Shown here one piece after another: positions 34,456 to 37,681 of a stretch of DNA of 37,681 nucleotides (the first letter of the stretch is position 1; every line of letters starts with the position of its first letter). The DNA comes from Chlorobium sp. (lineage in GTDB: Bacteria; Bacteroidota; Chlorobiia; Chlorobiales; Chlorobiaceae): NCBI GenBank assembly GCA_005843815.1, contig SZYA01000075.1, positions 1 through 37,681 of the forward strand, read 5' to 3'. A model generated the notes under the pieces. The model was not told where the DNA came from and searched no databases. It was given only the letters and a program-made list of their open reading frames with translations. Both the position numbers and the translations under genes were made by a program.

Positions 34456-35343
34456 ATGAGTTATTTAGCCTCAGCCAGATGCAAGCTGTACTACGAAGAC
34501 ACTGCTGATGACGATCTTTCAGTACAAAACAGGCCCGTGGTGCTGTTTGTAAATGGCTGGGCAATCTCTTGCCGATACTGGAAACCACTGGTAAAAGCTC
34601 TCTCTGCAAAGTACCGGTGTGTTATTTATGACCAGAGCGGCACAGGAAAAACAATTATCAAAGGTTATAATCCAGCTTTTACTATTCAGGGTTTTGCTGA
34701 TGAAGCAGGTGAACTCATTGAGCACCTTGGACTCAACAGCTCAAGAAAGCTGCATATCGTTGGGCACTCCATGGGTGGTATGGTTGCCACTGAGCTCTGC
34801 CTTCGGTACGCCGATGCGGTCGTTTCTGGCACCATCATTGCTTGTGGCATTTTTGAAGAGACCGCCTGGACCACATTCGGTCTTTTTATGCTTGGTGGGC
34901 TGATTGATCTCTCTCTGAATTTTCGCACTGTTTTTCAGGTTGAACCATTACGAAGCATCTTTATCAAACGGGCAGCCACAAAAAAGATCCCCCTTGAATA
35001 TCATGATGTGCTGATTGAGGACTTCACCCATTCAGACAAAGATGCAACAAATGCAGTTGGAAAAATTTCGATTGATCGCGATGTATTGAGAGCATATACC
35101 CGTCATGTACTTGCTATTGCCTCTCCCCTGCTGTGCAGTGTTGGCATGGCTGATAACACCATTCCGCCTGAAGGCACTCTTTCGCTCTACGAAAAACGCA
35201 AAGCAGAATCTGCGTCGCCCACACATCTGGCAAAGTTCATGGAGCTTGGTCACCTGCCAATGCTCGAAGAGACCGCTCAATTTGCACACGAGCTTCTACA
35301 ACATTTTGAGCGTGCAGAACACTATTACAAGCTTCAACATTAA
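34456..35343 (+). CDS. Alpha/beta hydrolase
   Basis: 295 residues. The catalytic triad is Ser105 in GHSMGG, Asp233 in GMADNTIPPEG and His266 in ELGHLPMLE, with oxyanion-type NGW near 33. Cap helices lie at ~130-200. The fold resembles haloperoxidase and lipid esterase families, but the substrate is unknown. ATG 34456 is chosen; a TTG at 34420 would also open the frame but overlaps the palindrome. It ends 9 bases before the PBP1A GTG, so the two are likely co-transcribed. An esterase acting on envelope lipids would fit that neighbour, but that is speculation. Confidence 0.88.
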   Translation: MSYLASARCKLYYEDTADDDLSVQNRPVVLFVNGWAISCRYWKPLVKALSAKYRCVIYDQSGTGKTIIKGYNPAFTIQGFADEAGELIEHLGLNSSRKLHIVGHSMGGMVATELCLRYADAVVSGTIIACGIFEETAWTTFGLFMLGGLIDLSLNFRTVFQVEPLRSIFIKRAATKKIPLEYHDVLIEDFTHSDKDATNAVGKISIDRDVLRAYTRHVLAIASPLLCSVGMADNTIPPEGTLSLYEKRKAESASPTHLAKFMELGHLPMLEETAQFAHELLQHFERAEHYYKLQH

Positions 35344-35352
35344 GACTTCATT

Positions 35353-37671
35353 GTGAGTAAAATATTCTCGAAAAAACAACTTCTCTTTATAGCATCACTT
35401 ATCGCCCTGACGCTGGTCACCTCTGTGGCAGGTTATGCAGCAAAATCTTTTCTTGGTCTCCCAAGCATTGAGGAACTCGAAAATCCAAACCCCGACCTAG
35501 CCTCTCTTGTCTATTCAGAGGATGGCGTGCTTCTGCATAAATTTTTTCTGAAAAATCGCACCTTTATCTCCCTCAGGTCTATTCCGCGTTCGACCCGCTA
35601 TGCCCTTATTGCCACTGAAGATGTAGCTTTTTATAATCACTGGGGTGTCGATATGCGACGACTGGTGCTGGCAATGGGCGAAAATATCATCAAAATGCGC
35701 AGTCGCTGGCAGGGGGCGAGCACCATTACCCAGCAGCTTGCAAAAAACCTCTATCTGACCCAGGAACGCACTGTCACCAGGAAAGTAAAAGAGTTGGTTA
35801 CCGCAATTGAGCTTGAAAAAACATATACAAAAGATGAGATTCTGGCACTCTATCTCAATACGGTCTATTTTGGTTCAGGGGCTTATGGCGTTGAAGCTGC
35901 GGCTCACACCTATTTCGGTAAATCAGCATATTTACTGACGCTGCCTGAGAGTGCAACACTTATTGCCACGCTGAAAAACCCGACCGCCTACAATCCGGCA
36001 AAAAACCCCACCAGCGCTATCGGCAGAAGGAACCTTATCCTCTCACTGATGGAAAAGGAGGGATTTATAACCCCAAAACAGGCCGCCACCGCGAAAAAAA
36101 GCCCATTAGTACTGAAATACACTCCGGTGAGCCATCAGGGACTTGCGCCATATTTTACAGAATATATTCGTCAAACCATCAAGCCTGCCGCGCAGCTTGG
36201 CAATGTTGACCTCTACCGCGACGGCCTGACGATACATACAACGCTCGACAGTCGTATGCAGCAGTATGCCCAGCAAGCTGCCGCAGAACATCTTGCTGAA
36301 TTGCAGGCATCATTTGACCGTGCATGGAGATGGCCGGAGTCACTCAAGACCCAGATCATCATGGAGAGTGAGCGGTTTAAAGAGCTGAAGGATAATGGAT
36401 TTTCGGATCAGCAGGCCATGGCACATCTCAAGGCCGACAAAGTATGGCTGAACGATCTTCTGCAGGAGAAGACCCGAATTCAGGTTGCATTGGTTGCTAT
36501 CGACCCGGCCAATGGACATGTTAAGGCCTGGGTTGGGGGCAACAGGTTCTCCTCCGATGACTACAAGTACCAGTTCGACCATGTCTGGCAAGCCAGACGA
36601 CAGCCGGGTTCAACCTTCAAACCTTTTGTCTATACAACGGCTATCGACAAAGGGCTACCTGCAAACTTCCAGGTACTTGACCAACCTCTTGCCCTCAATA
36701 GCGGCAACGGAATCTGGTCCCCAAGAAACTCCGATGGCTCTTCGGGCGGCATGACCACTCTCCGCTCCGCCTTAAGCCGCTCACTCAACCAGGTTACTGT
36801 GCGGCTTGCCTACGAGAACCTCTCCACAGCGGAGATTATCAGCTATGCAAGAAAAATGGGCATCACCTCTCCCATGCCTTCAAACCTCTCTATAGCTCTT
36901 GGAACAGCAGAGGTATCACCGCTTGAACTGGCTGGAGCTTTTTCGACATTTGCCAATAACGGTTTTTGGAACGAACCTATATCTATCCTGAAAATCGAGG
37001 ACAAACATAGCCGGGTTTTGTCGGAGTACACTCCAAACAGACGCTTTGCCATCGACTCCACCTCAAACTTTGTGATGGTTTCGATGTTGAAAGATGTGAT
37101 CAACAAAGGTACCGGAGTTGCCGTCCGTGCCCGTTACGGCTTTAATGTTGAAGCCGCAGGAAAAACAGGGACAACGCAAAGCATGAGGGATGCCTGGTTT
37201 GCCGGATTTACCCCTCAACTTGTTGCCGTAGTCTGGACAGGATTTGATGACGAGCGCATCAAATTCACCTCAATGGAGTATGGTCAAGGCGCTCGCGCAG
37301 CGCTTCCTGTGTGGGCCGGGTTTATGAAGCGCTGCTACAGTGATCCAACACTGAAGCTTGAGAACAGGTACTTCCATATCCCGGAAACGGTTATTGCTGT
37401 CCCAATGTCAGGAGAGACCAACACCCCCTCTGACCTGCTTGGCAGCGATGTCTATATTGAATACTACACCCCGAAAGGCTTTCAGTACTATCAGGGCCAC
37501 GCCGCCGCCGCTCCAACTCCAGCGCCAGAGGCACCAGCAGCAGCGCCTGCCAGCCCCAACAGCGTAGCTCCGGCGAACAAAAGTGGAGCCACAAAACCAC
37601 AAAAACCTGCGCCAGTAGCTGCTCCCGCACCAGCGCCAAAACCAAAGCCGAAACCGGTACAACCCGTTTGA
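35353..37671 (+). CDS. Class A penicillin-binding protein (PBP1A type)
   Basis: 772 residues. A cytoplasmic stub and membrane anchor (LLFIASLIALTLVTSVAGYA) come first, then the GT51 glycosyltransferase: catalytic Glu89 in ATEDVAFYNHWGVD, QGASTITQQLAKN at 120 and KVKELVTAIELEKTYTKDEILALYLN. The transpeptidase has Ser420-x-x-Lys423 (GSTFKPF), Ser477-x-Asn479 and Lys604-Thr-Gly. The enzyme polymerises and cross-links peptidoglycan. The last ~55 residues are a Pro/Ala/Lys-rich tail (APAPAPKPKPKPV), presumably disordered. GTG start, 9 bases after the hydrolase stop. The full gene is in the window. Confidence 0.96.
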   Translation: MSKIFSKKQLLFIASLIALTLVTSVAGYAAKSFLGLPSIEELENPNPDLASLVYSEDGVLLHKFFLKNRTFISLRSIPRSTRYALIATEDVAFYNHWGVDMRRLVLAMGENIIKMRSRWQGASTITQQLAKNLYLTQERTVTRKVKELVTAIELEKTYTKDEILALYLNTVYFGSGAYGVEAAAHTYFGKSAYLLTLPESATLIATLKNPTAYNPAKNPTSAIGRRNLILSLMEKEGFITPKQAATAKKSPLVLKYTPVSHQGLAPYFTEYIRQTIKPAAQLGNVDLYRDGLTIHTTLDSRMQQYAQQAAAEHLAELQASFDRAWRWPESLKTQIIMESERFKELKDNGFSDQQAMAHLKADKVWLNDLLQEKTRIQVALVAIDPANGHVKAWVGGNRFSSDDYKYQFDHVWQARRQPGSTFKPFVYTTAIDKGLPANFQVLDQPLALNSGNGIWSPRNSDGSSGGMTTLRSALSRSLNQVTVRLAYENLSTAEIISYARKMGITSPMPSNLSIALGTAEVSPLELAGAFSTFANNGFWNEPISILKIEDKHSRVLSEYTPNRRFAIDSTSNFVMVSMLKDVINKGTGVAVRARYGFNVEAAGKTGTTQSMRDAWFAGFTPQLVAVVWTGFDDERIKFTSMEYGQGARAALPVWAGFMKRCYSDPTLKLENRYFHIPETVIAVPMSGETNTPSDLLGSDVYIEYYTPKGFQYYQGHAAAAPTPAPEAPAAAPASPNSVAPANKSGATKPQKPAPVAAPAPAPKPKPKPVQPV

Positions 37672-37681
37672 ACTCCTGATC

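Noticed and set aside
1..37681. CRISPR arrays, insertion sequences, phage genes, riboswitches
   Set aside because: No regularly spaced repeats, transposase motifs or recognisable aptamers were seen on either strand.

Overview
The window is chromosomal and gene-dense, with about 37 protein genes, one tRNA gene, and no phage, transposon, plasmid or CRISPR signature. Few genes have a strong Shine-Dalgarno sequence, and GTG and TTG starts are common. The gene set points to the Chlorobi (green sulfur bacteria, Chlorobium/Pelodictyon type) as the best fit: SucC of a reductive TCA cycle, an NfnAB-type ferredoxin:NADP oxidoreductase, a phytol/polyprenol-kinase-like membrane protein, a Bat-type von Willebrand pair and a helix-hairpin-helix/beta-barrel protein. 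This placement is inferred from protein resemblance only.

Layout. 1-2113 (minus): obgE, a GNAT acetyltransferase, an HPr-like phosphocarrier and the 5' end of a family-4 glycosyltransferase that runs off the left edge and starts with TTG. 2187-3879: xseB (plus) facing gatB (minus). 3949-8386 (minus): batA, batB, a small unknown protein, a ClpB that ends just after its first AAA+ domain, and a secreted SYLF protein. 8583-17829 (plus): sucC, a CxxCH haem protein, an M50 site-2 protease, then folP-smc-HAD-nusB-nth, closely packed with folP/smc overlapping. 17826-21782 (minus): a conserved unknown, a fused PabB-PabC enzyme and Ppx/GppA. 21970-23575 (plus): polyprenol/phytol kinase-like protein and Sua5/TsaC. 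23600-28460 (minus): hisH-hisA-scpB-rluB-HhH/beta-barrel gene cluster. 28635-31009 (plus): nfnA-nfnB, closed by a strong bidirectional terminator. 31151-33147 (minus): a translationally coupled DUF4130 protein and radical SAM/HhH protein, a widely distributed but functionally unassigned DNA-repair-like pair. 33193-33266: tRNA-Pro(GGG). 33267-33592: an AT-rich gene-free stretch with several DnaA-box-like 9-mers. 33593-37671: dedA (minus), an alpha/beta hydrolase and a class A penicillin-binding protein (plus).

Functional themes are chromosome maintenance (smc, scpB, nth, xseB, DUF4130/radical SAM pair), translation and ribosome quality (obgE, gatB, rluB, sua5, nusB), folate (folP, pabBC), histidine (hisH, hisA), redox and carbon metabolism (nfnAB, sucC) and the cell envelope (bat genes, SYLF, M50, DedA, PBP1A, HhH-barrel). 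The points most worth a second look are the half-length ClpB in the bat cluster, the radical SAM/DUF4130 pair, the DnaA-box-like cluster next to tRNA-Pro, and several perfect hairpins placed at promoters or start codons.
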